64,000 nt of DNA from DASQHY01 sp035602605 (GCA_035602605.1 DATNLZ010000137.1:1-64000); one strand, 5' to 3'. Positions 1 through 9,617 are shown, counted from the first letter of the stretch. Notes: a model not told the origin generated them from the letters alone. Translations and numbers: made by a program.

Positions 1-132
1 AAGAACAAAAATGAAGCCACGGCCCTTTTTCGGGGAAATTTGCGAGAAAAATAAGCGGACCAGATCTGCCACGCCGTTGTGTCAGCTACCCGCTTAAATC
101 AAGGGGTTGGGCCCTGGGTTTTGCAACAGCCT

Positions 133-1452
133 TTAGCTAGCGATGGCCAAGGCCTTGTGGCCGGGGAATCGTGCGGAGGAGCCAAGTTCCTGTTCGATGC
201 GCAGGAGTTGGTTGTACTTGGCCACGCGGTCGGTGCGCGACGCGGAACCGGTCTTGATTTGACCGGTACCCATGGCCACAGCCAGGTCGGCAATGAAGGT
301 GTCTTCGGTTTCGCCGGAGCGATGCGAGATGATCGAGGCGTAACCTGCTTGGCGGGCCATTTCGATGGCGTCAATGGTTTCCGTGACGGTTCCGATTTGA
401 TTTAGCTTGATGAGGATGGCGTTAGCAACGTTCTCGGTGATTCCGCGAGAGAGGCGTTTGGTGTTGGTGACGAAGAGATCGTCGCCGACGAGTTGGATCT
501 TTTTGCCGAGCGTTGCGGTGAGAAGTTTCCAGCCTGTCCAGTCGTCTTCGGCGAGACCGTCTTCGATGGAAACAATCGGATACTGACGAACCCAGTTGGA
601 CCAAAACTCGATCATTTGCTCGGAGCTGCGCTCGCTCTTGTCGGACTTCTTGAAGTTATATTTGCCAGAGGTTTTGTCGTAGAACTCGCTCGAGGCCGGA
701 TCGAGAGCAATGACCACATGCTCGCCGGGACGATAGCCGGCGGCGGTGATGGCCTCCAGAACCACCTCGATGGCCTCATCGTTCGATTTACAATTGGGGG
801 CGAAGCCGCCTTCGTCGCCCACCGCAGTGGAATAGCTGCGTTTCTTGAGCACGGTTTTCAAGTGATGGAAGATTTCAACGCCCGCGCGTAAAGCGTCGTC
901 GAAGGTTTTCGCACCGACGGGCATGACCATGAATTCCTGTAGGTCCACGGAATTATCGGCGTGCGCGCCGCCATTGAGAATATTCATCATGGGCACGGGG
1001 AGCGTGCGGCCCGGATTGCCCGAGGATGTGTCCGTAGAGTATTGCGCCAGGTATTTGTAGAGCGATTCGCGGCGAGCTGCGGCCATGGCGCGCGCAGCGG
1101 CCATCGAGACGGCGAGGATTGCATTGGCGCCGAGCTTACCCTTATTCGGGGAACCATCGAGCTCAATCAGTTTCTTATCGAGGTTGCGCTGGTCGGAGGC
1201 ATCGGTGCGCGCAAGTGCTTTGGCGATGGGGCCATTCACGTTTTCAACCGCTGTTAATACGCCCTTGCCCAAATAGCGTGACTGATCATGGTCCCGCAGC
1301 TCCAGAGCTTCATGCTCGCCGGTGGAAGCGCCCGAAGGAACAGCGGCGCGCCCGACCGAGCCTGCGGCCAGAAATACTTCGGCCTCCACGGTGGGATTGC
1401 CGCGTGAATCGAGGATTTGCCGGCCGCGCACGTATTTGATCCTGGTGGACAT
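133..1452 (-). CDS. eno: Enolase (phosphopyruvate hydratase)
   Basis: Cytosolic glycolytic enzyme interconverting 2-phosphoglycerate and phosphoenolpyruvate. The 439-aa length is normal for bacterial enolase. Visible motifs: SGASTGE loop at 40-46, GGAHADN at 161-167, VGDEGGFAPN at 211-220 with catalytic Glu214, Mg ligands Asp251, Glu297 (SIEDG) and Asp324 (LVGDD), catalytic Lys349, the SHRSGET loop at 376-382 and Lys400. The reading frame stays open to 1611, but I place the start at 1452: family homology begins at MSTRIKYV and an AAGGA ribosome-binding site lies just upstream. It is last in a minus-strand run after glgC and a methyltransferase, with a 62-nt gap to the latter. Confidence 0.97.
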   Translation of the reverse strand: MSTRIKYVRGRQILDSRGNPTVEAEVFLAAGSVGRAAVPSGASTGEHEALELRDHDQSRYLGKGVLTAVENVNGPIAKALARTDASDQRNLDKKLIELDGSPNKGKLGANAILAVSMAAARAMAAARRESLYKYLAQYSTDTSSGNPGRTLPVPMMNILNGGAHADNSVDLQEFMVMPVGAKTFDDALRAGVEIFHHLKTVLKKRSYSTAVGDEGGFAPNCKSNDEAIEVVLEAITAAGYRPGEHVVIALDPASSEFYDKTSGKYNFKKSDKSERSSEQMIEFWSNWVRQYPIVSIEDGLAEDDWTGWKLLTATLGKKIQLVGDDLFVTNTKRLSRGITENVANAILIKLNQIGTVTETIDAIEMARQAGYASIISHRSGETEDTFIADLAVAMGTGQIKTGSASRTDRVAKYNQLLRIEQELGSSARFPGHKALAIAS

Positions 1453-1514
1453 TCGTTGGTCCTTCGTTAGCTTTTTTTGCCTTGCTGCATCCTGGGCGTA
1501 ACGTTTCTGTGGCG

Positions 1515-2282
1515 CTATACCTTGCGGGCCAGAATAAGCCAGGGAATGAAGTCTACGGGAAAAGTTTCCTTGGGCCAAGCCTTGCGGATGCGCAATTCGA
1601 GGTCGCGCCAATAGTCTTGCGGGTTTGGAAGAGAACGCGCGAAGGCGCTGCCGTAAGAAGTAGAGCTGCAGTAACCAACAAAATGTTGCGGTGATAGCGG
1701 CACGCTGTATCGAATGGTTTTCTCCGGCAAAACGTGCAGACCAGGTGCAGCGCTAATCATACGTTGCGGGAGTTTCCTCTCGCGCAGGCGCGCATCGCGG
1801 AACTTGTCCCAGTGGTCATCGAACTCTCGCTGCACGATGCCGCGAATCGGGCTGGGAGTGTCCGGGAATTCCCCGCCCCAAACAGCGAGGACCGCGCCTG
1901 GGCGCAGCCAGCGGGTGATGTTGGCGAGCACCCGCGGGACGTCCATCCAGTGCAGCGCCTGGGCGATGGTAACGAGGTCAACGCTCGCGGGATCGAGAAC
2001 CGCTTGCTCGGCGGTGGTGAGCAGCACCAAAGCACGCGGCGCAGCGGCGGCCAACTTTTCAGCCATTAACGTGTCGGGCTCGACAGCGATAACCTGAGGG
2101 AAATGGTCGAGGAGCGCACGGGTAGACTTACCCGTGCCGGCGCCAAGATCGACTGCGCAGCTGCGCTGATCGCGCGGGACCTCTGCGAGGATCGTCTCGA
2201 AAAGTTGCGCAGGATATTCGGGACGGTAAGTACTGTACACATCGGCGTCCCGCCCGAATCGAGGGACAAAGTGTGCGGTCAT
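1515..2282 (-). CDS. Class I SAM-dependent methyltransferase
   Basis: Predicted cytosolic methyltransferase of 255 aa; substrate unknown. Motif I (VDLGAGTGKST) is at 44-54, the acidic post-I segment (VEPD) at 67-70 and a motif-IV-like AQALHWMD at 107-114. This matches the small Methyltransf_11/25-type fold with 'LHW' signature (trans-aconitate methyltransferase-like). Start 2282 is chosen because upstream codons run inside glgC on the same strand and show no homology. It follows glgC by 10 nt, so the two are probably cotranscribed. No target can be deduced from this position. Confidence 0.85.
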   Translation of the reverse strand: MTAHFVPRFGRDADVYSTYRPEYPAQLFETILAEVPRDQRSCAVDLGAGTGKSTRALLDHFPQVIAVEPDTLMAEKLAAAAPRALVLLTTAEQAVLDPASVDLVTIAQALHWMDVPRVLANITRWLRPGAVLAVWGGEFPDTPSPIRGIVQREFDDHWDKFRDARLRERKLPQRMISAAPGLHVLPEKTIRYSVPLSPQHFVGYCSSTSYGSAFARSLPNPQDYWRDLELRIRKAWPKETFPVDFIPWLILARKV

Positions 2283-2292
2283 GCGCGGGAAA

Positions 2293-3525
2293 TTACTCCG
2301 GCTCCTCGAGCATGGATTCCTCGCGGACGACGACGACGGTACCGGCCTCGGTGACGTGATAGCGCTTGCGATCGGCTTCGAGGTTATAACCGATTTCGGA
2401 GTGCTCGGGCAGGTTGACGTGACGGTCGATGATAGCGTTACGGATGCGCGAGTGGCGGCCGATAACCACGTGGTTGAAAAATATCGACGCGTCCACTTCG
2501 CAATAGCTGTTGACGCGCACATCGTAGCCAACCACGGAGTGGCGCACGCGTCCGCCGGAAATAATCGAGCCGGAGGCCACGATGGAATCGAGACCAACTC
2601 CCATCCGCTTGGGATCGGCGAAGACGAATTTTGCCGGAGGATATTGCTGCTGCCAGGTGCGCAATGGCCAGTTCTTATCGTAAAGGTTGAAGACCGGGCT
2701 GACCGAGACGAGGTCCATGTTGGCCTCATAGTAGGCATCCACCGTGCCCACATCGCGCCAATACTGTGTGGCCGGTCGGTTCTCGTCCACAAAATTGTAA
2801 GCGAACACGCGATGCTTGCCGATCACCTTGGGCAGAATGTCTTTGCCAAAATCGTGGGTGGAGCGGGGATCTTCCGCGTCGGCGATGAGCACCGGAATCA
2901 AGAGCTGGGTGTTGAATATGTACACGCCCATGGAGGCGTTGACTTTCAACGGATTGGCCCGCGAGCGCTTGGGCTCGCCGGGTTTTTCCTGAAAGCCGAT
3001 GATCCGCCAATGCTCATCGGTCTCGATGACCCCGAAGCGCCCTGCGGCTTCTTGCGGGGCGACCTCCATGGTGGCCACGCTGATCTCGGCGCCGGCGTCG
3101 ACGTGCTGGCGGAGCATCTTCTGGTAGTTCATTTTGTAAATGTGATCGCCGGAGAGAACAAAGACGTAATTCGAGCGGTCGCTGCCGATGGAATAAATGT
3201 TTTGGTAGACGGCGTCGGCGGTGCCCAGATACCAGGTTGACGAGACCCTCATCTGCGGCGTGAGGACCTCGATGTAATCGCCGAGTCCGAGAAGCGAGGA
3301 CCAACCGCGGCGGACATGGCGATTCAGGCTGAGCGCTTTGTATTGTGTGAGAACGAAAACGCGGCGGAGTTCGCTGTTAATGCAATTGGACAGGGTAATG
3401 TCGATGATGCGATACACCCCCCCAAAGGGAACTGCAGGCTTGGCACGGTCGCGAGTCAACGGCCAAAGCCGCTCGCCTTGCCCTCCGGCGAGAAGGACAC
3501 CGATGGCATCGCGCATCAAGGACAT
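2293..3525 (-). CDS. glgC: Glucose-1-phosphate adenylyltransferase (ADP-glucose pyrophosphorylase)
   Basis: Makes ADP-glucose from glucose-1-phosphate and ATP, the committed step of bacterial glycogen synthesis. The 410-aa protein begins with the nucleotidyltransferase signature LLAGGQGERLWPLT (about 11-24), followed by the PAVPFGG and RIIDITLSNCINS segments, a mid-protein YxGTADA motif, and a C-terminal left-handed beta-helix with SIISGG and VVIGRHSRI repeats. Length and motif order are normal. It is first in a minus-strand set with a methyltransferase and enolase, tying storage carbohydrate to central carbon flow. Confidence 0.95.
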   Translation of the reverse strand: MSLMRDAIGVLLAGGQGERLWPLTRDRAKPAVPFGGVYRIIDITLSNCINSELRRVFVLTQYKALSLNRHVRRGWSSLLGLGDYIEVLTPQMRVSSTWYLGTADAVYQNIYSIGSDRSNYVFVLSGDHIYKMNYQKMLRQHVDAGAEISVATMEVAPQEAAGRFGVIETDEHWRIIGFQEKPGEPKRSRANPLKVNASMGVYIFNTQLLIPVLIADAEDPRSTHDFGKDILPKVIGKHRVFAYNFVDENRPATQYWRDVGTVDAYYEANMDLVSVSPVFNLYDKNWPLRTWQQQYPPAKFVFADPKRMGVGLDSIVASGSIISGGRVRHSVVGYDVRVNSYCEVDASIFFNHVVIGRHSRIRNAIIDRHVNLPEHSEIGYNLEADRKRYHVTEAGTVVVVREESMLEEPE

Positions 3526-3735
3526 TAGGGAAACCTCAGAGCGGCAGTGATGAGCGGGCCGCCACTGGCGTCGGCCATTCTACCAGCAAGGGCCCCCGGC
3601 AGTAAGACCAGAGCCCTGCAAGGAGAGGTACGCGACCTATCCAGCGTTGTATACCACTCGGTTATAACCTTATTTACTATAATATACTTTGGGGTTACTT
3701 AACTTAAGACCTGCCAGGGAATTCATAAAGAGTTC
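3526..3735. other. Intergenic region between glgC and rpsU, first part
   Basis: Divergent spacer of about 325 bases in all (3526-3850). It is AT-rich around 3660-3715, with a TATAAT-like hexamer at 3678-3683 that has no convincing -35 partner on either strand. I see no RNA gene or ORF here; the only credible element is the rpsU promoter described separately. Confidence 0.5.
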
Positions 3736-3764
3736 TTGACATCCACGAGCGGCTCCGCTAGAAG
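3736..3764 (+). promoter_or_regulatory. Candidate sigma-70 promoter for rpsU
   Basis: A perfect TTGACA (3736-3741) is followed 17 bases later by TAGAAG (3759-3764), about 90 bases before the rpsU start. The -35 and spacing fit well; the -10 is only a partial match. Confidence 0.45.
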
Positions 3765-3850
3765 AGGCACTCAAACAGTGTTACTCTACCTCAACGCAGC
3801 AGTCTTGAGCATTCAAGAATACACGTATGGGGAATGGAGGTGAGTATCAC

Positions 3851-4048
3851 TTGGCCGAAGTAACGATTCAGGAAGGTGAATCCTTGGAGAATGCCCTGCG
3901 GCGCTTCAAGCGCAAGGTGCAGCAGGAAGATATCATCAAGGAAATCAAGAAGCATAGCTACTACATGAAACCCGGAGAAAAGCGCCGGGCCAAAGAAGCT
4001 CTTTCGCGGAAGCGATTGCGCAAAAAGCAGCGAAGAGAACTAGACTAG
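3851..4048 (+). CDS. rpsU: Small ribosomal subunit protein bS21
   Basis: Ribosomal protein S21, 65 aa, part of the 30S subunit platform near the 3' end of 16S rRNA. It has the family core (ESLENALRRFKRKVQQEDII) and a strongly basic C-terminus (RKRLRKKQRR). An ATG at 3827 in the same frame would add eight residues, but the homologous start is MAEVTIQ. That corresponds to the TTG at 3851, and a strong GGAGGTGAG Shine-Dalgarno at 3836-3844 sits six bases before it. The ATG at 3827 lies upstream of the ribosome-binding site and is rejected. Confidence 0.93.
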   Translation: MAEVTIQEGESLENALRRFKRKVQQEDIIKEIKKHSYYMKPGEKRRAKEALSRKRLRKKQRRELD

Positions 4049-4250
4049 CGTTGCATGAGGTGCAGTCGAAGCCGCAATGGGGCCCGCATCAGGTTGTGGA
4101 GAGTGAGACCCTTGGGTTTTCCTCAGCAGCTTCGAACCAGTCGGTCAGTGGGACCCGCCCCCGGTAGTCCGGTACGGCCATCCCTGAAAGAGTCTGACTC
4201 GGATGCGAAGGCTGCCTGTCCCGGACTCAGCCGGGGCAAGGGAGCAGGAT

Positions 4251-4550
4251 ATGGAATTCCACGATAAGGTCCTGAAGTGCGGCGAATGCAGCGCCGAGTT
4301 CGTTTTCACTGCCGGCGAACAGATGTTTTTCGCTGACAAGGGGTTTAAGAACGAACCAAAGCGATGTAAGGCGTGCAAGTCCCGGCGCGCCGAATCCAAT
4401 GGTTCCGGCGGCTTTCAACGTGCCGAAACCAAGACCACCTGCTCGCAATGCGGAAAGGAAACTACGGTTCCTTTTAAACCGACGCAGGGACGTCCCGTGT
4501 ATTGCCGAGAATGCTTCCAGCAGCGGCGAGTCATGGGGGCGCCAGCATAG
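4251..4550 (+). CDS. Double zinc-ribbon protein (zf-trcl / CxxC-x(17)-CxxC type)
   Basis: A 99-aa soluble protein with two treble-clef-like zinc ribbons. The first uses Cys10/Cys13 and Cys39/Cys42 around a FVFTAGEQMFFADKGF core. The second uses Cys64/Cys67 and Cys85/Cys88, with the GRPVYCRECF ending typical of this family. Start 4251 follows a GGAGCAGG ribosome-binding site. Such proteins are common in Acidobacteriota and Chloroflexi, often near cold-shock or translation genes, but their role is unknown; nucleic-acid binding is a reasonable guess. It lies about 200 bases downstream of rpsU. Confidence 0.85.
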   Translation: MEFHDKVLKCGECSAEFVFTAGEQMFFADKGFKNEPKRCKACKSRRAESNGSGGFQRAETKTTCSQCGKETTVPFKPTQGRPVYCRECFQQRRVMGAPA

Positions 4551-5025
4551 GCGCAACTGTGGCTTGCTCGCCTGCCGGGAGCATTAACGGGCGAGAAAAC
4601 GCTGGCTTCGCACGGCAACCGGTCGGTTCGGAGTTCCTCGCCTCTCTGCTCATGAACGATAACTGTATAGATGTATATATAATGAAGGCTACCGTCCATA
4701 AACACGGCGGCGGCCGCTTTGCGAGCCCCCGAAACCGACGCTACAACCTCTAAAGAAACGACCTGCAAGTACGCCCGGAATTCCATTTCATGTAAATCGG
4801 CCTGGTTAATTATACGTAATTTAGAAACCGGGGTGGTTTAGGTTCGATAGCCTCCAGTTCAGGAAACTATCTCGTTTAAATCGTGCACTTTAGAGATAGT
4901 CGATTTCTTGCGGAGTGGTGGTGCGATTGCCGGGTAATTAAGTACTAGATCAGGGGGAAAACCTAAGTCAACTTTACGTTGATAGCACAACGTATCCAAT
5001 AATCGAACTTCGACTGGAGGTCGCG
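4551..5025. other. Intergenic region upstream of the first TonB receptor
   Basis: 475 bases without a convincing gene. It contains an inverted repeat, ACTATCTC (4866-4873) and GAGATAGT (4893-4900), with a 19-base loop, about 125 bases before the receptor start. A TATATATA-like stretch lies near 4672-4681. No clear promoter pair was found. The receptor's Shine-Dalgarno (CTGGAGG) is at 5014-5020. Confidence 0.5.
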
Positions 5026-8000
5026 GTGAAGAATCAAAAGATTGCACGGTGGTTATCGGGGAGTGGGAAACGGTTTTTCTTGATGGTTGCACCTGTTTTC
5101 TTGCTTGTGACCTCGGCGTTTGCCCAACGTCAGGACGGTTCAATTACCGGCGAGGTCCGCGATCCATCGGGAGCCGCGGTCGCGGATGCGACCGTAACAG
5201 CAACCAATGCGAATACCGGTGTGGCGCGTAATACTGCGAGCAGCAGCGCAGGTAGCTTTTCGCTGCCCAACATGCAGGTAGGCACTTACACTCTGAAGAT
5301 CGAAGCACCGGGTTTTGCAACCTACACTCGACCCAACGTAGAAGTTAACGCGGCGCGCGGGACAGAAGTCGTAGCCACTCTAACCGTAGGTGGCACGAGT
5401 GAGACTGTGGAAGTGCAGGGTGGAGCTGATGTCGTGCAACTCGACAGCTCGCAGCTCAGCAAGACCTTTGAAACACGGGCCGTTTCCGACCTGCCAACCG
5501 TCGCCGGAGCCAATGCCTCGGTGATGAATCTGGCGACATTTATGCCCAACACGACCACGCAATTAGGCGGTACATCCGGCACGGGAGGATCGATTGGCGG
5601 ACTTCGAGGCCGACAGAACGGTTTCACGATTGACGGAGCGTCGGATAAAGACCCATCGGTTTCCACCGCGATACAGCCGGTCATTTCCGAAGCGGTTGCG
5701 GAGTTCACGCTTACGACGAATCATTTCAGCGCCGAGTATGGAAGCGCCGGCGGCGGCCAATTCAATATCGTCACCAAGAGCGGAACGAACAATCTTCATG
5801 GCAGCGCATTTTTGTTTTCCATGAACCGTAACCTTAACGCCGCAGACAATCAGGAAAAAGCTCTCATCAAGGTCGGTTCGCTTACCGATAAGAAGAGATT
5901 TGATTTCAACACCATGGGCGGCACCTTGGGTGGCCCCATCCTCAGGAGTAAGCTGTTTCTGTTTGGAGCTTTTCAATACAGCACGCAGGGGTCTCAGCCT
6001 TCTGCCCCTTCGGCATTGGCGCCTACGCAGGCGGGCATGGCAACACTCAATGGTCTTGCGGCTAATCAGCAAGTGAAGGACCTGCTAGCGCAGTTTCCCG
6101 TGGCGCCGGTGCAAACAAGCACCGTCACGGTTGGTACCACGGCGATTCCTGTCGGCACGGTGACGGCGGTGGCGCCAAGTTTCTTCACGGTTTATGATTA
6201 CGTGATTAATCCGGACCTGAACCTCAAGGATCACCAATTGCATTGGCGCTATCTGAAGAATCGCACTCGCCAGCCGCAGTTCGGTGATTTTCCTCAACCG
6301 CAGTTTGCCGCAGCGGTCGCCACGGACACTCGCAAGGTAATTTTCAACGAGGTGTGGACCATCAATCCACGCCTGGTAAACGATTTCAATACCAGCCTTT
6401 CGCGATTCCAGAATATTTTTCCACTGTCAGGACTGGCAGCCGCGTACCCCACAGTCATTGTGGATGACCTTGGCTTAGTGGTCGGGCCGAACGGAAATTT
6501 CCCTCAGGGTCGAACGGTAAACCAGTATCAATTGGCAGACAGCATGACTTGGTCCAAGGGGGCGCACACGATCAAGTATGGAGGGGAGTACCACTGGTTT
6601 ACTTCCCCTTCCGTGTTCCTGCAGAACCAGCGCGGACAGTATGGGTATCAAACGCTCCAGACGCTCATAAGCGACCGAGTTCCGAACAAAGCGAATTTCA
6701 CTTTGCAGGGAATCGGCGATGGGTCATTCGCAGGCAATTCCGCAAACTATTCGATGTACATCCAGGACGACATCAAAGTCACTCGACGCCTCACCTTGAA
6801 TTTGGGCCTGCGCTACGAATTCTTTGGCCTGCCGAAAGACGCGCGTAAGCAGACGTTAAACGCAGTCTCGAACCTGCCTGGTACGCCACTTATCTTCGAC
6901 GTTCCGAAAGAAGATCACAATGATTTCGGGCCGCGAGTGGGATTTGCCTGGGACCCCACAGGGAGCGGGAAGTGGGCGGTCCGCGGCGGCTTTGGCGTCG
7001 CCTATGATAGCGTACCGTACAATTTCTTGACGAATGGCGCCCCGCCGCAGAGGCAAGCGGTGCTGCAGCCAAACACGGCCTGCTTGGGAGCTGTGACAGC
7101 CAAACCGTCGTGGTGCCTAAGTCGAACTAACTTCCTTAGCGGCGGGGCGATGAAACTGGACTTCATCCCGCCCACCAATCAGGCACTCGCAAGGTCGTTA
7201 ACGGGCAATCTTATGGCCCCCTATACCTCGGCCAAAGTTCTCAGTTGGACCCTCGGCGTGCAACGCGAGATTATGCGCGATACAACACTCGAGGTCCGCT
7301 ACATAGGGACCCGGGGGCTTTCGCTACCCGTACAGGTTCAACTGAACAGCATTACCGTGTTCGAAAGGGGCGCCAGGCCATTGCCCACGTACTTTGACCC
7401 CTCACAGATTCCTGCGACAGTGTCTGCTACAGCACCAAACCTGCAGGAAGCGGTTAACGCTCAGGGCCAAGGCTGCCCGCCCGACGCGCCCGTGTGCCGC
7501 CGCTATTCTCCACAGGGGTTCAATGACATCATCACCTACATCGGACCGTCGGGGAATAGCCGCTACCATGCCGGCTCCATTGATTTGCACCGAAGGTTCA
7601 GTCATGGCTTTTTGTTTGGGGCGAACTGGACCTATTCGAGAAATCAAGACAACGGCACAAACGACCTTTTCACCAGTATTGTTAACCCACGGCGGCCGGA
7701 GAGTTCCTACGACTTAGGAGGTGAGTGGGGCCGTTCGGCGCTGGACGTGCGCCACAAAGTCGCGCTCTTGTGGGTATACGATATCCCCAAGGCGAATGTC
7801 GATAATGGCTTCCTTAGGGCCATCCTGCATGGCTGGCAGTACAATGGCACGTGGCTGTGGCAGTTAGGTCAGCCCATTACGCCTACTTCTTTTTTCGACT
7901 CTAACGGTAACCTTGATTCGGCCGGCGACCGAGTCATCATCAATCCCGGCGCCAACAATTTGCTGGGAACAAATGTTCGCTATGTATGCCGCGATAGTAC

Positions 8001-8415
8001 GACCGGCGCAACATCCGTGGGTGTGTTGCTAGGCGGGTCGCCCTGCGGGGGCGTGCCGGCCAATGCCGTAGGTTATGTTGCATCTAAGCCCGGTGCGCGC
8101 TTTGTACGTGCCGGTTTGGGTGCACTGACCAATTCCGGCCGTAACACCGTCAACAGCCCGGGCTTCAACTTGTGGAACATGTCGTTCTTCAAGAACACGC
8201 AGTTCCGCGAGCGATATGCCGTGCAATTCCGATTCGAGATGTTTAACGTATTCAATCATCGCAACTTCACACTCGGAAACAGCTCGATATTCGGAGCGAC
8301 GACCAATGCGCGAAGCCAGTCCTACAGCAATGTCGCGAGTACGGGCTTTCTCAATGAAACGAACTTCAACGGAGGCAGCCGGAACGTGCAACTCGGGCTG
8401 AGGATTTCGTTCTAG
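5026..8415 (+). CDS. TonB-dependent receptor, Oar-like (1)
   Basis: Outer-membrane receptor of 1129 aa. It starts at GTG 5026, five bases after a CTGGAGG ribosome-binding site. A signal peptide covers about 1-33 (hydrophobic FFLMVAPVFLLVTSAFA, cleavage before QRQDG). A carboxypeptidase-regulatory-like beta-sandwich (about 36-120) precedes a TonB plug (about 130-250, with RGRQNGFTIDG and SAEYGSAGGGQFN). The rest is a beta-barrel with repeated LTLNLGLRYEFFG, DFGPRVGFAWDP and GGFGVAYD segments, ending in a terminal aromatic residue (LGLRISF). The substrate cannot be read. It has its own terminator and sits alone. Confidence 0.93.
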   Translation: MKNQKIARWLSGSGKRFFLMVAPVFLLVTSAFAQRQDGSITGEVRDPSGAAVADATVTATNANTGVARNTASSSAGSFSLPNMQVGTYTLKIEAPGFATYTRPNVEVNAARGTEVVATLTVGGTSETVEVQGGADVVQLDSSQLSKTFETRAVSDLPTVAGANASVMNLATFMPNTTTQLGGTSGTGGSIGGLRGRQNGFTIDGASDKDPSVSTAIQPVISEAVAEFTLTTNHFSAEYGSAGGGQFNIVTKSGTNNLHGSAFLFSMNRNLNAADNQEKALIKVGSLTDKKRFDFNTMGGTLGGPILRSKLFLFGAFQYSTQGSQPSAPSALAPTQAGMATLNGLAANQQVKDLLAQFPVAPVQTSTVTVGTTAIPVGTVTAVAPSFFTVYDYVINPDLNLKDHQLHWRYLKNRTRQPQFGDFPQPQFAAAVATDTRKVIFNEVWTINPRLVNDFNTSLSRFQNIFPLSGLAAAYPTVIVDDLGLVVGPNGNFPQGRTVNQYQLADSMTWSKGAHTIKYGGEYHWFTSPSVFLQNQRGQYGYQTLQTLISDRVPNKANFTLQGIGDGSFAGNSANYSMYIQDDIKVTRRLTLNLGLRYEFFGLPKDARKQTLNAVSNLPGTPLIFDVPKEDHNDFGPRVGFAWDPTGSGKWAVRGGFGVAYDSVPYNFLTNGAPPQRQAVLQPNTACLGAVTAKPSWCLSRTNFLSGGAMKLDFIPPTNQALARSLTGNLMAPYTSAKVLSWTLGVQREIMRDTTLEVRYIGTRGLSLPVQVQLNSITVFERGARPLPTYFDPSQIPATVSATAPNLQEAVNAQGQGCPPDAPVCRRYSPQGFNDIITYIGPSGNSRYHAGSIDLHRRFSHGFLFGANWTYSRNQDNGTNDLFTSIVNPRRPESSYDLGGEWGRSALDVRHKVALLWVYDIPKANVDNGFLRAILHGWQYNGTWLWQLGQPITPTSFFDSNGNLDSAGDRVIINPGANNLLGTNVRYVCRDSTTGATSVGVLLGGSPCGGVPANAVGYVASKPGARFVRAGLGALTNSGRNTVNSPGFNLWNMSFFKNTQFRERYAVQFRFEMFNVFNHRNFTLGNSSIFGATTNARSQSYSNVASTGFLNETNFNGGSRNVQLGLRISF

Positions 8416-8439
8416 AATCGAACTCCAGAGTCTGAAACG

Positions 8440-8473
8440 GCGGGCGGCTTTCTCGGTCGCCCGCTTTTTTTTT
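8440..8473 (+). terminator. Rho-independent terminator after the first TonB receptor
   Basis: A perfect 7-bp stem, GCGGGCG (8440-8446) with CGCCCGC (8458-8464), has an 11-base loop and is followed directly by nine T residues (8465-8473). It starts 25 bases after the receptor stop codon. Confidence 0.9.
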
Positions 8474-8597
8474 CATGTTTGCTGCGGGCCTCGCGCGATC
8501 GTGGGATGCACGTTGCGATGTCTGAGTGAGTTTTTGACGCGCAAGAGGTACAATTCAACCCCCGCTCCTTAAACGTAAAACCAGTCGGAGGAATTTT

Positions 8598-9617
8598 ATG
8601 ACCAGCGCCACGCAAGCTGTACAACCTTCACCAGAACGCATTTTTAATACGCTGAACGCTTACCAGGAAACCGCAGCGCTCAAGGCAGCCATTGAATTGG
8701 ACGTATTTACCGCGATTGGTGAGCGAGATGAGACGACGATGGCAATTGCCAGGCGATGCGGCGCCTCGGAACGCGGGGTCAGGATTCTCTGCGATTATCT
8801 GGTTGTGATTGGATACCTGACCAAGGAAGGCCAACGCTACCGAGTGGCCCCGGATGCGGCAATGTTTCTCGACAAACGCTCGCCGGCCTGCATTGCGTCG
8901 GCCATACAATTCCTCGGTTCACCGATGTTAACGGATAACTTCAAGGATCTGGCAGCGGCGGTGCGCAAGGGTGGCACCACCGCCGATCAGGGCACCACAG
9001 CGCACGAACACCCGATTTGGGTGGAATTTGCCAAAGCCATGGCTCCGATGATGCGTATGCCCGCCGAGCAGATTGCCGGTCTGGTGGATGCACGCGCGGG
9101 AAACACCTGGAAAGTGTTGGACATTGCCGCAGGCCATGGAACCTTCGGTATTACACTGGCGAAACACAATCCCAAGGCGGAAATCGTGGCCCTGGATTGG
9201 GCAGCTGTGCTCGAAGTGGCCAAAGCCAATGCCCAATCGGCGGGTGTCGCGAACCGATACAAGACGCTGGCGGGGAGCGCATTCGACGTGGAATTCGGCA
9301 CAGGCTATGACATTGTCCTGCTCACCAATATTCTGCATCATTTCGACGTGGCTACCTGCGAAAAGCTCTTGTGTAAGGTGAACACCGCGCTGAAGCCCGG
9401 CGGCCGAGCGGTAACCCTGGAGTTTGTGCCCAACGAAGATCGGGTCACGCCACCAACAGCGGCAAAATTCAGCCTGATGATGCTGGGGTCAACACCGCTC
9501 GGTGATGCATACACGTTTTCGGAATTAGAGAAAATGTTCCGGAATAGCGGCTTTGCCTCGAGCTCTTTGCATCCGATTCCGCCTAGCCCGCACCAAGTCG
9601 TCATCTCGGTCAAATAA
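8598..9617 (+). CDS. O-methyltransferase-like protein (dimerisation2 plus Methyltransf_2)
   Basis: Predicted SAM-dependent methyltransferase of 339 aa. The N-terminal winged-helix dimerisation domain (about 15-110) fits the plant-COMT/acetylserotonin-methyltransferase architecture used on small aromatic or polyketide-like hydroxyl substrates. The SAM-binding motif LDIAAGHGTFG is at 174-184, an acidic residue ends strand 2 (VALDW, about 197-201), and LLTNILHHFD is at 241-250. The ribosome-binding site GGAGGAA lies seven bases before ATG 8598. It is monocistronic, between a terminator and the convergent guaD. Substrate unknown; no biosynthetic cluster surrounds it. Confidence 0.87.
   Translation: MTSATQAVQPSPERIFNTLNAYQETAALKAAIELDVFTAIGERDETTMAIARRCGASERGVRILCDYLVVIGYLTKEGQRYRVAPDAAMFLDKRSPACIASAIQFLGSPMLTDNFKDLAAAVRKGGTTADQGTTAHEHPIWVEFAKAMAPMMRMPAEQIAGLVDARAGNTWKVLDIAAGHGTFGITLAKHNPKAEIVALDWAAVLEVAKANAQSAGVANRYKTLAGSAFDVEFGTGYDIVLLTNILHHFDVATCEKLLCKVNTALKPGGRAVTLEFVPNEDRVTPPTAAKFSLMMLGSTPLGDAYTFSELEKMFRNSGFASSSLHPIPPSPHQVVISVK

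Noticed and set aside
1453..1611. In-frame N-terminal extension of enolase
   Set aside because: Enolase homology begins at 1452 with a good ribosome-binding site, and the extension has no family similarity.
2281..3240. Long plus-strand open frame of over 300 codons opposite glgC
   Set aside because: It is antisense to a clear glgC, has no recognisable motifs, and its composition follows from the codon bias of the real gene.
4682..4753. Small reading frame starting at an ATG near 4682
   Set aside because: No ribosome-binding site and no resemblance to a known small protein; the surrounding AT-rich DNA looks non-coding.
8534..8554. TTGACG and TACAAT as a promoter for the O-methyltransferase-like gene
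   Set aside because: Spacing is only nine bases, far too short for a sigma-70 promoter.
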